A stretch of 64,000 bases of DNA from Undaria pinnatifida (taxonomy: Eukaryota > Sar > Phaeophyceae > Laminariales > Alariaceae), in NCBI GenBank assembly GCA_012845835.1, contig JABAKD010000005.1:11204705-11268704 (forward strand), written 5' to 3'. The notes under the pieces were generated by a model. The model did no database searches, had not been told where the DNA came from, and worked only from the letters and a program-made list of their open reading frames with translations. The stretch's first letter is position 1. Each line of letters begins with the position of its first letter. Made by a program: the position numbers and the translations under genes. Shown in pieces: positions 23,231 to 33,579 of the stretch.

Positions 23231-24264
23231 TCCAATAGCCCGAAACGGCACAAAACCAATACCTGGTACGTAACTGTCATACTGAAAATCCCAAATCAAC
23301 ACCATCCCGTATTCTTCACAAGACTGACGAATCAAGAATTGACGCAATTCCGTCACCCGGAACAACAAAAAAAGGAAAGAGGAAACTCATCCCCATGAGC
23401 GAAAACCTCTCCCATACTGCACTTACAACCATTGTAATCACAAGAAGAAATTACAACGGCCGCGTAATCAGGGAAAAAACTAATTCGAGAGATAAAATAC
23501 CAGAGATCGCAAGGTCACCCGGTGTCCCTTACTACCGCCACAGATACACAGATCATATCGGTAAAACAATGAAGCATAAACTCTTATCCGCAAACGCAGA
23601 ACTTATCTGACGCGAACAAGCCTACGCCCTCCCTGGTACAAAGGGTATCTGACCATCCACAAGCCACCGCGTTTTTTACTGCAAAACAAATTCTAAAAAA
23701 ATTGCTTGCGAAATAATAATCAATTGATCAGAATACCTCATCCTTCGAACTTCCAAACAAGATTGCGACTACCCATCAAGTTCGGGAAATCAACATCGGT
23801 AATCCAATGACAAATTGTGACTTTGCACCCCCTTCCTCATTTGAGACCAGTATGTCCTGTACTGTACGGTCGCAAGGATGCCCCATCCCATCTCATCAAC
23901 ACACGTAGGCAACCACAAACTAGATATACCAGCAAAACCTATTAGCCAATGTAACCAATACTCACCAACAAGCGTAATTACCCGAAATATTGGTCATTCG
24001 CAAACCAAAATAAAACCGAAAAAACTCTTCTTTTTTTCTGGTTTTGTTTGCTAGTCTAAATGTCCAAATAATCAAATAAAGAACAATTCAGATGTCGCCA
24101 CTGTTGATACGAGCAGCTCAAGCCCTCTCATCTACGTAAACTATTCGACCATCGCAAAAATGTTTTGTGTTTAACTCCTCCTTTGCGAACGAACATTCGC
24201 AATGATACCGTTGGTAAAACAGCCAATCAATCATGAATATGCATGCCCACATATATTTTGCGAT

Positions 24265-25257
24265 CAGTCAGAAGACCCCGCTTTAAAGACGCACATGGGT
24301 TTTTTTTTTCAGGGCGTCTTTAACCCGGGGAATCGTCTTTAACTTTCCGGGGACAATAACTCCCCTTCCCCGGGGTCAACGGAGACGTAACCTACGTCAA
24401 ACGACGCGCCATTTCAGCAGGAATACTGGCATGACAGGCAAACGCCGAAAAAGAATCACCACGCCGTTGTAGGTATGTAGAATTTAAGTTTTCGCGGACA
24501 TCACCTCCACCCGCGCCAACCTGAGAAACTACAACCTTGGCGCTGCACATAGACTACTTGCGTGTGTGGACTGCGCGTGCTTTGCGTTCGTATTTACAAA
24601 CAAGGGAACCTGTATTCGAGTACATTTAGTCTCTCGTTGGCCCACTTGAAAATCACTCCTCTGAAGCCTACGCTTGATGTAGTCACCACATGAAAAATAT
24701 GCGTACTGCCGTTTCAACGTCACGTACCAACCAGAGAGCCACCTGCGCCCGAAACCACACAGCTCGAGTACAGGGGAAAAATAACACCATGAAGCACGAA
24801 ACACGCACAACGCTGAAACAAAGAGAGCTCACTCCACTGCAGTTTTAAAAACCGAATCCACACAGAGCATCAAACATGTTTGCCGAGCGAAGCAAAATCA
24901 CAGATCGCACCAGCGACCTTAGCGCAAAGAACGGCATTCCCAAACTACGACTTCCATGCATCACGAAGGGTGGACTGCACCTCACCCCTCCCCTTCGCTC
25001 TACGATTGACTTGAGTTTCATGTGTAAACGAATGAACGGTTCTCGAAAGAAGGAATAGCGATTCGCTGTATTCGCCGTTTCCCCCTTTCGCGTACAAGTA
25101 GGAACGAACTTCCTCAAGACGAGAGCGGACTTCGGCTTCTGAAAGGGAGGTTGTGACTAACCCTAACCCTAACCCTAACCCTATGGTTCTGTAAAAAATG
25201 TCGTCTTTATAGCGGGGAGTTGACTTAAGCCGAGCGTCTTTAAAGCGGGGACGACTG
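24265..25257. mobile_element. TIR DNA element inside L1
   Basis: Ends CAGTCAGAAGACCCCGCTTTAAAGACGC and, reversed, CAGTCGTCCCCGCTTTAAAGACGC. The right side is followed by TA, as expected of Tc1/mariner-pogo elements, but the left side reads AT, so the TSD is not exact. Further GTCTTTA/GCGGGG blocks repeat inside each end. The interior has no transposase that I recognise, so it is a non-autonomous element. Confidence 0.6.
25157..25183. repeat. Interstitial telomere-type repeat
   Basis: Four and a half copies of CCCTAA (TTAGGG on the other strand) near the right end of the TIR element. TTAGGG is the telomere repeat of many eukaryotes, so this gives weak taxonomic information only. Confidence 0.9.
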
Positions 25258-25270
25258 TACTGCCAAAACA

Positions 25271-25304
<34 letters not shown>

Positions 25305-25493
25305 TCCTCCGGCGGATGGGGAAAAATAAAGCTTTAGCTCACCACACTTCCGCGTATTTTCATACGCGTCAAAGGTTCCTGCAAAATTCTATGCAATCAG
25401 TGCCACGATCAATACCATACATCAGCTGTACACCTCTCAATTTGGTGCACTCACGTACCCTTTTCTCCACATGTGTCATCGTTTTTGTATGTA

Positions 25494-25706
25494 TATCAGC
25501 TCTACCAGTTCTCTTCTGGTCTCGTTTACACCAACCAGAAAAACACTAAACGTTTTTCGGATTTACAAGACTGTTGAACATGAAAAAAACAGTTTAAAAT
25601 GTACCAGGCGTTGACGTAATGTACATCAGCTCCACCAGTTCCCTTCTGGTCCTGCCTATACCAGAAAAACACTACAAGTTTTTCGGGTTTACAAAGACTG
25701 TTGACC
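25494..25706. repeat. Direct repeat pair inside L1, about 130-bp period
   Basis: ATCAGCTCnACCAGTTCnCTTCTGGTC, CCAGAAAAACACTA and CGTTTTTCGGaTTTACAAGACTGTTGA recur once. A 29-nt T run at 25275-25303 lies upstream. Confidence 0.75.
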
Positions 25707-26157
25707 GGTAGACCCCTCGTGAGGCTAGACCGAATTGGCTCGCTCTAGAGTGTTCGTTAGCTCCAAGCGGGGTAGGTTTCACGTCATTGTATTACGTCTC
25801 CCTACCACAGGCTAGAGGCAAGTCGAGCAGAACACTAATGCGTAAGGCCTCTGATAAGAGAACTCGTGCGTAAGACCTCCGAGAAGAGTGGGCTCCCGAG
25901 CGAGAGCGCACAGCAGTTTACCATCAAGAACGCCACCCAGGTAGTACTAGGTACCGAAGAATAGTTCAATAGCCCGAAACGGCACAAAACTGATTGTTAA
26001 CTGTCATACTGAAAATCATAAATCAACAAACACTTGTTACAGGCCGCACAGCCGTAGCTGGAGACGCATAAATATATATAAAATCATTCCTTGGTGTCAT
26101 GTATTTGGTCAGGAGTTTTTTTGTCTCGGCCGAAGCATGCGATTCGCGGAACTGGAA

Positions 26158-26532
26158 TTATCGGTCGAATATAGCTTTGTTCGAGCGCCGCCTTCGGGGG
26201 GCGGCTCCAACGCCCCTCGCCCTGCCGTGTTCGTTCCGCACATCGACGTGAACGCGGACGGGTGCCGAGCGAGACGAGCGAGAAGTTGCAAAAATACCGC
26301 ATGTCGAGGAGGAAGTTTGGAAAAATTGTTGAATCTTATTGGCTGCAACGTCTGGATGATTTTTTTCAAAATTGGCATCATTTCCAAACGGTACGTGATA
26401 ATTTTGGAATTTTGCGGTGGCATACTCTCGAGCGTTAGTTTCTTTGCTGTACTTTTTTACTAGTTCGTTTGGTTTCTTGCCCGGCCTTTTTATTGCTTTT
26501 ATTTCTGCTCGTTTTGCCAGCTGGATATTCAT
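26158..26532 (-). CDS. Hypothetical ORF, low confidence
   Basis: ATG at 26532 opens a 124-codon frame. The first 70 residues are Lys/Asn-rich and protein-like (KRPGKKPNELVKKYSKET, NDANFEKNHPDVAANKIQQF); the rest is Arg-rich and may be beyond the true exon. No domain recognised. Confidence 0.2.
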   Translation of the reverse strand: MNIQLAKRAEIKAIKRPGKKPNELVKKYSKETNAREYATAKFQNYHVPFGNDANFEKNHPDVAANKIQQFFQTSSSTCGIFATSRSSRSAPVRVHVDVRNEHGRARGVGAAPRRRRSNKAIFDR

Positions 26533-26663
26533 TTGTTTAGTGTGGATTCACCTAAAACGTGACACAAGTTACCGACGATATCCAACAACTTCGCGACACA
26601 AATTACCGACGGCAAAACGTTTCGTGACAAAATAACTCCCAAACCATGATGGCATTTTCATGT

Positions 26664-27590
26664 AACAGAATCTCGAGACAAAACCAAGCAGGTAGAGCCG
26701 TCTCTTCGGCCTTTGGCCCTGGATTTAGCATGGCCGCTGACACTCCAGGCAGCCTCTGCTGTAGGCATGAACGGGTGCGGTTGATTCGCAGCGAACTATC
26801 CCGCTGTGCTCGCTTCTATGTGGCCATTGTCCACGCCATTTCATGTCACCTCCCTTCTGTTTTGAGCTCGTCGTCGTGCCGTCGAGGTGCGAGGAAACCC
26901 TTACGTACTGGGTGAGAACAGCAGTATGTACGACGAGCATGAACGCCAACTGACGACATTGGCAAACACACAACATCAGGTGCAGCAGCAGTAGCCGAAG
27001 GGCGAAACTTCTAGCACATACTGCATCAAGTAGTAGCAACCAGAACCACAGCAGATAGCTTAAAGTGCAGTACGAGTGCAGTTGGCAAGTTTAGTCGTGC
27101 ACGCATCACTCTGTCCAAAATATATATAACAGATTCTCGAGACAAAACCAAGCAGGTAGGAGAGCCGTCTCTTCGGCCTTTGGCCCTGGCGTTAGCATGC
27201 CGCTGACACTCCAGGCAGCCTCTGCTGTAGGCATGAACGAGTGCGGTTGATCCACAGAGAACTATCCCGCTGTGCTCGCTTCTATGTGGCCATGATCCAT
27301 GCCATTTCATGTCACCTCCCTTCTGGTTTGAGCTCGTCGTCGTGCCGTCGAGGTACGAGAAAACCCTTACTTACTAGGTGAGAACAGCAGTATGTACGAC
27401 GAGCATGAACGCTAACTGACAACATTGGCAAACACACATCAGGTGCAGCAGCAGTAGCCGAAGGGCGAAACTTCTAGCACATACTGCAGCAACTAGTAGC
27501 AACCAGAACCACAGCAGATAGCTCAAAGTGCAGTACGAGTGCTGTTGGCAAGTTTAATCGTACACGCATCACTCTGTGCAATATATAACA
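26664..27590. repeat. 464-bp tandem duplication
   Basis: AACAGAnTCTCGAGACAAAACC starts both copies (26664 and 27128). They stay collinear through CTCCAGGCAGCCTCTGCTG, GAGCTCGTCGTCGTGCCGTC and the AATATATA end. Small differences include an extra GGAG in copy 2. There is no coding frame shared by both copies that resembles a known protein. Confidence 0.92.
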
Positions 27591-27934
27591 ACCGTTTTGT
27601 GTTCATGTTGATGGACAAAAATATATTACATTTCCTGTAAGAATGATACGTCGTACGAGCGGAAGTTCTGATTCTTGTGTGCTGCTGCCGTGAGACCATC
27701 GAGCACACCGCATGTTTTACCCAAACCAGAGCCAACAAGAGGCAGCACACAGGGGCCCCCAACACAGAGACACGGGACAACCACGGCCGCTGTCGATCGC
27801 GTATTTCGCCGGTAGTCCGTGCTTCGGTGGGTGTATCGGAAGTCGTTCGTAGTACTGCTGTAGATCGTCGAAAAACCACGTGGCATCGTTCTGGTGGCAG
27901 ACTCGCCAGTAGACCCCCCAAAATATATTTACCT

Positions 27935-28343
27935 TTTCCTTTTCTTGGCCCCATTCACCCATTTCCTTTCCTTTCTCTTCTTTGTTTCTTTTTTCCAATT
28001 GACTTGCGTCTGTTGTGCGTATGCGTAGTGATAGAAACCACGTGTAATATATACGCGGTAGTCTTTCTTGGGTGGCAAGCGGTAAAGTCGGTTTTTCCAG
28101 GCGCGAGTAATGAGACGTATGCACCGGTATGTACCTGGCACATCTTAGACTGACTCCCGATTTCACTTTTATATGTTTCTGGTGGAGGCATGAATTGCGT
28201 CAGCTGTGATTTATGCGTGTACCACCTTTGATTTGTGTTTTTCCCCTAGGGTATTCCTCAGCTCCAGAGTGACTGGAGCCTGTTCAGTGACCACAAACTT
28301 GATTATGCGAGTTAATGTGAGAACGACAACAACAACAACAACT
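27935..28343 (+). mobile_element. LINE 3' end, copy C
   Basis: A 5'-truncated non-LTR element 3' UTR. It starts in a pyrimidine-rich tract, carries TGCGTATGCGTAGTGATAG, CTGACTCCCGATTTCACTTT and the stem-loop GCTCCAGAGTGACTGGAGC (28261-28279), and ends GCGAGTTAATGTGAGAAC with (AAC)n. It is collinear with the 3' UTRs of the minus-strand copies at 41272 and 62571. Confidence 0.8.
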
Positions 28344-28920
28344 GAACTATTGCCTGTTTCTTGACCGTTCAGCTGCTTCCTGCATATTTGGTTTTTCTGC
28401 CAACACGATTTTGAACTTTTCCGCGATATTTTCTTCCTTTTTGTCTATTAAGTTGAACTTCCTACAATTTGCCGCTAAGTTGCCGCCTATGCATTAGTTG
28501 CGGAACGGTCCAGCTTTAGCTTTTCTTTGATTCGCACTATTTGTTTTGTACTTGACGAAGCTTCATCGGCTGAGATCTGGGCTTGGCTCATCAGCTCGAC
28601 ACCGCCCAGCACCCCATCGCAGCGCTATAGCTTACAACAACGAAGCGCCGTGCAGTGCCCTGCGATGCCCTGCGGCTCAGCTCAGCAGCGCACCGCAGCG
28701 CAGCGCTAGCTCAGCAGAGCGAAGCGCTATGCTTTGCCGTGCTCTGCCGTCGCGGTCGTTCGTTATTCATGATATCTAAAACTCAGCGTACGCTGATGTT
28801 TAGGTATTTGGCGCTTTATTTTATACATATCGCGTCAACCATCGCAATACCATACTATATGGGGGAGGGATTGCAATCTCTATGCAAAGATCCTGTTTTT
28901 TCTTAATCAATTGTCAGTCG
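28344..28920. other. No gene; local GC-rich AGCGC simple sequence
   Basis: 28615-28745 is made of AGCGC/GCAGC/GCTCAGC words giving several overlapping low-complexity frames. The rest is AT-rich with nothing recognised. Confidence 0.45.
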
Positions 28921-29242
28921 GCCGCCCCGGTGGTCTATTAAAAGTTATTTTACCCTCGAATACTACTAACGTTTGGTTGTCCTTGAGTTCGACACCCACC
29001 ACGATGAGATTTGACTTTATTTGCAAAAATGCAAAAAAAAAAACAGCGATCAACTAACTGCTGAGAGCGCCTAGCAGCGTTGGTTGGTTCGACGCGAGTC
29101 GACGAGGGAAGAAAATGCTGGATTCTCCTCGCGGTCAAAGTGAAAGCACGTGCCGAAGTGGGGAGGGAGGGGGAGGGCGCGCTATGTGACCCCGGATCTG
29201 AGTTACTACTGGGAGGGAACGCGAGAGTGGTGCGGGGATAAT
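28921..29242 (+). mobile_element. SINE-1 copy
   Basis: Head GCCGCCCCGGTGGTCTA, B box GAGTTCGACACCC at 28985-28997, then GACTTTATTTGCAAAAATGC, CTGCTGAGAGCGCCTAGCAG, GACGCGAGTCGACGAGGG and TATGTGACCCCGGATCTGAG. A short insertion disrupts the A box. Confidence 0.82.
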
Positions 29243-30042
29243 ACATGGGATGAAGAAAAAAAATGTTGCAAAGGTATATTATTATTACTACCAGTAAATA
29301 ATATGTCAGTCTCTAGGAAATACGCACGGCACTATCAGCAGTTGTCATGGTAGAGACACTCCGGATATCATGCATTGAGGGGACGCGTCCGATTTCGACA
29401 ACGTGAAAGCACCCACAAAGAAAAGACAGCAGACACACGTATCCCGCCTTCCCGAGAAAAAACAGAGAAGAAGCGCTACGCCAACCTCCCGTACGAGCAA
29501 AGCCACCCCCGCACCAATCTTAGACAACGCCGCCTCAACGAGAGATCGCCCTCCTCTTCTACGTTTTCCTCCTCGCCCGCGACCACGCAGACCAAATAAT
29601 GCGACAGCCTTCACGTAACAAACAAAGCAATCTTCTTCTAAAACCTCGCCGGCTGACATGTCCTCATGTCGACGTTTGATGCAAATCGACTTTGCATCCT
29701 GTCGACTTCGAACCTCCATTGCCACGGGGACAACAGTGCAGTCTCTTCACCAGTGCCAAGGCCTCTTTTGTTTCGCCTAGAGGCGACGCAGGTTCTCAAT
29801 AATGCTCTTTTCGGTATTTTTGTTTGATAGACGCCAACTTTTACTTGACGGCGCATTTAACATAGTTTGTTTCGCCTATCCTTGCCTTCTTTGTTGTATA
29901 ATATTACGTCTTTTTTTGTCAAAGCATGACTTTCATAATCCCGTGTTTGTATTAAACTCTTGGCATTACTTTGAAGTTCAATGCATGCCAAATCGGACAG
30001 CTACACCTTAAGTGGTCGAAGTGCTGCCCTGCCCTACCCGAA
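29243..30042. other. No recognised gene
   Basis: A plus-strand frame at 29403-29618 is basic and Pro/Ser/Thr-rich (KAPTKKRQQTHVSRLPEKK) and a minus-strand frame overlaps it; neither has a recognisable domain or supporting splice sites. Confidence 0.3.
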
Positions 30043-30074
30043 GCATGGGCGCCGGCGAATGCCGGCGCCTATGC
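30043..30074. repeat. Hairpin-forming inverted repeat, copy 2
   Basis: Arms GCATGGGCGCCGGC and GCCGGCGCCTATGC around a GAAT loop, with the flanks CTGCCCTA and GGGGCCCTTGTAGTCT. Compared with 17239-17270, one stem pair changes from T-A to C-G on both sides. Confidence 0.75.
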
Positions 30075-30119
30075 GGGGCCCTTGTAGTCTACATAAATAG
30101 GAGATCATGCATACCAGGT

Positions 30120-30800
30120 ACACAGGTGATGGAAGGGATTTGTACCGCAGGAACGCTGGAGGAAGGTGAGGTTGTATGGCAGATTCGAACACGTGCGCGT
30201 ATCCTACACACGCAAACACACAGAAGTGCTGCTGCGCTACACATGTACCACACACACAGCGAGAGCTGTGTGTACACTGCTGTACATACACACACTGCTG
30301 TGACCATGCTGAATGCGCAGCATATAAGCAGTGCCGTGCACACACCTGCAAAGTCTTCACAGGTGATGGAAGGGATTTGTACCGCAGGAACGCTGGAGAA
30401 AGGTGAGGTAGTATGGCAGGTTCGAACACGTACGCGTATCCTACACACGCAAACACACAGGAGTACTGCTGCGCTACACATGTACGTGCCAGCGAGAGCT
30501 GTGTGCACACCGGTGTACATACACACATTGCTGTGAGCATGCTGTGTGAACAGCGTAGAAGCAGCGCCGGGTACCCACCTGCAAACACACTGTGTTGGGA
30601 AGGATTTGTACCGCAGGAGCGCTGGAGGAAGGTGAGAGGTAGTATGTCAGGTTCGAACACGTACGAATATCCTACAAACGCAAACACACAGGAGTACTGC
30701 TGCGCTACACATGTGGGCGTATGTACTACACAGAGAGAGCCTTGTGAATGTGTATTGGAAGAGTTGGTCTCCCCAGTCGTCAAGATACCGCTTTGCTATT
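30120..30800. repeat. Three tandem repeats of about 237 bp
   Basis: GATGGAAGGGATTTGTACCGCAGGA begins units at about 30120, 30357 and (as GGGAAGGATTTG) 30592. Each unit has GGTTCGAACACGTnCG, AAACACACAG and TGCTGCGCTACACATGT. The overlapping long frames on both strands are shadows. The third unit matches 58925-59030 in reverse orientation. Confidence 0.85.
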
Positions 30801-30801
30801 G

Positions 30802-31105
30802 TTTTTTTTTTTTTTCGCACACTTCTACTTTCCAGCTTCTGGACAAGACGTGGTCACAGGTGTCGTCCCCTCCCCTCCCCGGCTCTTGCCTTGAATTTTT
30901 ATCGCGCATAGGGTTCAGCACTCCCACTGCGCGTCGATTTTTCATCGAGTGTCGCTAACTGACGCTCTCGCGCTTTTCACAAGTTAATTTGTGCACAAGA
31001 AAAAGGCCCAACGAATTTATACGAGTATGTACCCGGCGCGGCTCGAACTCACGAAACTGACCTGTACCAGGCTAGAGAATAACCTGATACCCCGCCGGGG
31101 CGACC
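30802..31105 (-). mobile_element. SINE-2 copy with poly(A) end
   Basis: Begins with 14 T (poly(A) on the minus strand), then CTTTCCAGCTTCTGGACAAG and the collinear body to the tRNA-like head ending GCCGGGGCGAC at 31103. The related segment at 58811-58845 (reverse) lacks the insert, so it is an empty site. Confidence 0.85.
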
Positions 31106-32110
31106 TGTAGGGGCGTTCCGCTGCATGGTGTGCAGGGATTCCGCTGCAGCACGACGAGGGGGTGGTACGCCGTAAGGTTTGAAGAGGGCGAAGAACACAC
31201 AGCCGCAGAGAAGGAGGAGCCTAGAACGATCGAAGAGGCTCATAGCAGACACCCACAGCACGCGGCGGAGATGAGCTGCGACAGGAGAACCAGCGAAGGA
31301 AGTATGCAGCAGTCGAGGTGGAGGATGCAGTCGCCGCCGCACGCAGACACGGCAGACCGCACGGGCAGGATTAACCAGCTGAGGCGCAAATGCTCCAGCG
31401 CAACGCTCAGGGCATAACGAAGTTAACTATTTTCGTCATGTGTGTTGTGTGTGTTGTGTGTGTTGTGTGTGCAGGTGCGTCCCAAATGCCCCACTAGCGC
31501 TGGGTTGGCAGGGCAGCCGAACGGTGCTTGGATGCTACTGGCAGCGTCGGTGTGTGTTGTTGTGTGTTGGTGTGTGTGTTGGTGTGTGTGCCTGTGTGTG
31601 CTTGTGTGTTGGTGTGTGTGTTGGTGTCTGTATTGGTGTACACGTGTTGGTGTATGTTGGTGTGTGTTGGTGTGTGTTGGTGTTGGTGTGTGTGGTTCGT
31701 AGCGCCGTTTGAATTGAAGCGCGTTGGTGGGTGTTGTAGACTAGTTCGTTGCGCCGTTTTATTTGAAGCGGCGGCCGTTTGAATTTTAGAGTTTTGTGGG
31801 GACGAGGCGGTATTTTTGAGAGGGGATTTTTTTTCCGCAGCCCAGGGCACAACGAAGTGAACTATTTTCATTACGTGTGTTGTGTGTGTTGTGTGTACAG
31901 TGTGCGTCCTAAATGCCCCACCAGCGCTGGGTTGGCAGGGCAGCCGAACGGTGCTTGGATGCTACTAGCAGTGTAGGGGGGGGGCGAGGCGCCCCTCCGC
32001 TAACCCCCCCCCCCCCCGGGACGCCCTTCAGTATGCGTTGGCAGGGGCCCGACCGTGTGCGTTGAAAGGACCCCCACCAGTGTGCGGTGGAAAAAGTATA
32101 TGTAAAAAGT
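31106..32110. repeat. Segment duplicated in inverse at 57640-58810
   Basis: Shares, in reverse orientation with 57640-58810, GTTCCGCTGCATGG, GGCAGACCnCACGGGCAGGAT, CCCAGCGCTGGGTTGGCAGGGC, GAGGGGATTTTTTTTCCGCAGCCCAGGGCAC and GTGCGTTGGCAGGGGCCCGAC. It contains a (TGTGTTGG)-type microsatellite at 31436-31700 and a C run at about 32005-32018. Confidence 0.8.
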
Positions 32111-32997
32111 ATATAATGGATTTTTAAAAATGTGAACGACGATTTCGACCACCTCACTTATCTCGAAAGGCCGCTCTATTGGAGTTACGGCGGTTAACCG
32201 CCGTGTTGGGCGCCAAATAACGGTGACAGTCGTGTTGAGTACATGCAGCGCTTTAAGGTACAGCACAGAGTGCTCCAGACCCAAGACATGAAAAAAAATA
32301 CCCAGAGGGTCTCACGAAGAGGGATATCAAACGTGTGTGTGCTCAGAGAAGGAAGGTACAGCGTTGCAGCATTACCAGTAGTGCTGAACCCAGTGAACAT
32401 GCGTGCTGTCAAACACACTCCAGAGCACAGCAGAGCAGACGGGTGCACACGCACTTGGCATGTTGACCGGCATTATAGTGCAACTTGAACTGCCGGCGAC
32501 GTAATCCGCCGAATACACGCACCACGTGCTGAAGACGCACACCGCCGTACTCAGTTGGACGTAGATCAGGGTTCTTCGCTTTGCTTCACATTCACAATAA
32601 AGCTCCAACCTATCTCTCCGCCACCACTTAGTACTGTGTTGACTACACTGCACTGCACTACACTCACTCCGCTGTGCCCCCCCTCCCCTACCCTTGTTGA
32701 CTCATACAGTAGGAGAGTGTGAAATATACAAGGAGGAACGGGGTGTGTTAGAGAACGAGATGATGGTATTAAGAAAATGTGAGACGGAAGAGTTTTGGTT
32801 GACTAGAGAAGAGAGAGAAAAGGATCGCTATATTAGGAGATAGATGCTAGCCACAGACGGCGGAACAGTAAGGGGATAGGACGCGCAAATATTTTTTTAT
32901 GTAACATATTGAAAAAGCGTAATGATTGCCGAAATGTTAGAATCCCCAGTATTCACGAGTAGGAACCACGTTCTGTCTTGAAAGGTATATGCGTTGA
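32111..32997. other. No recognised gene
   Basis: GTGGTGGCGGAGAGATAGG on the minus strand near 32620 is slightly reminiscent of retroelement leader sequence but has no partner. The remainder shows nothing recognisable. Confidence 0.3.
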
Positions 32998-33579
32998 CTA
33001 GTAAATGGTCAAAAATGACTGAGCCGACCAACAAGTGAGTACGCCCCGCCTCTCCCCCTTGCCCTCGTTGCTCAACGTTCGCAAAACTGCCTCAGGTCTG
33101 ACTGCTGCACTGGCTAATCGGATGCCTTTTGTTTGACGAACGACATTCTGGCCTTCTACTGCTGTGGTTAGAAGAAGGCATCGCCTCTGAAACACACCTC
33201 TGCCGCTCTCTCCAGAGAAACGAAGTGCAACGAAAATTCCACGTAGGGCGGGAAGGAGAGCATCGCTCGCGCGCCGCGTCGTGTCACCATCGCGGTCTTC
33301 AATCTCGTAAACGTTAACCTCTTTGTCGCAGTCCGGGTCGGGTTCACCACAGAGTCCGTGCAGTCGACCAATGCATTTTCCGAGACATCTGTGGCCTTCA
33401 TGGCGCTCGGACGTGAAGGCTGGAACCAAACACGGTTCGTCTGCTGCGGAGGGCATCGTGCGCATCCTCTGGCGCCCTACTAGCATTTTCTCTCGGGCAG
33501 AGCGCCTTATGACTGCCTTGTTCAGACCGACATATATGTTCGTTGTGCGCGAGAGGTGAGTGTGTTCTCGCAGGCACAA
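32998..33579 (-). CDS. Hypothetical protein with a Cys/His cluster
   Basis: The frame is open for 193 codons (start at 33579 uncertain). The middle looks protein-like: FTSERHEGHRCLGKCIGRLH then GLCGEPDPDCDKEVN and VYEIEDRDGD. The cluster C-x3-C-x4-H-x2-C could bind zinc. Shorter plus-strand frames overlap it. I do not recognise the family. No repeat from elsewhere in the window overlaps this interval, which makes a host gene or a lone transposon fragment equally possible. Confidence 0.35.
   Translation of the reverse strand: MCLREHTHLSRTTNIYVGLNKAVIRRSAREKMLVGRQRMRTMPSAADEPCLVPAFTSERHEGHRCLGKCIGRLHGLCGEPDPDCDKEVNVYEIEDRDGDTTRRASDALLPALRGIFVALRFSGESGRGVFQRRCLLLTTAVEGQNVVRQTKGIRLASAAVRPEAVLRTLSNEGKGERRGVLTCWSAQSFLTIY

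Larger units (their letters stand above)
22720..26028. mobile_element. LTR retrotransposon L1, non-autonomous, with 5-bp TSD
   Basis: The 5' LTR (22720-23301) begins TGTTCGTTAGCTCC and ends AATCAACA; the 3' LTR (25751-26028) has the same ends. AACAC flanks both sides (22715-22719 and 26029-26033). The related locus at 59118-59122 (minus) has a single AACAC and no insert, so it is an empty site. The LTRs are about 280 bp without the nested SINE and differ at many positions, so the insertion is old. The internal 2.4 kb encodes no gag or pol that I can recognise and is itself occupied by a TIR element. I see no clear primer-binding site or polypurine tract. Orientation is unknown. Confidence 0.85.

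Noticed and set aside
27626..27886. Walker A-like GSGLGKT in a minus-strand frame
   Set aside because: Spacing is G-x3-GKT rather than G-x4-GKT, neighbouring frames look as protein-like, and no second NTPase motif follows.
30034..30783. 249-codon minus-strand frame
   Set aside because: It is a shadow of the three 237-bp tandem units; the peptide repeats with the DNA.
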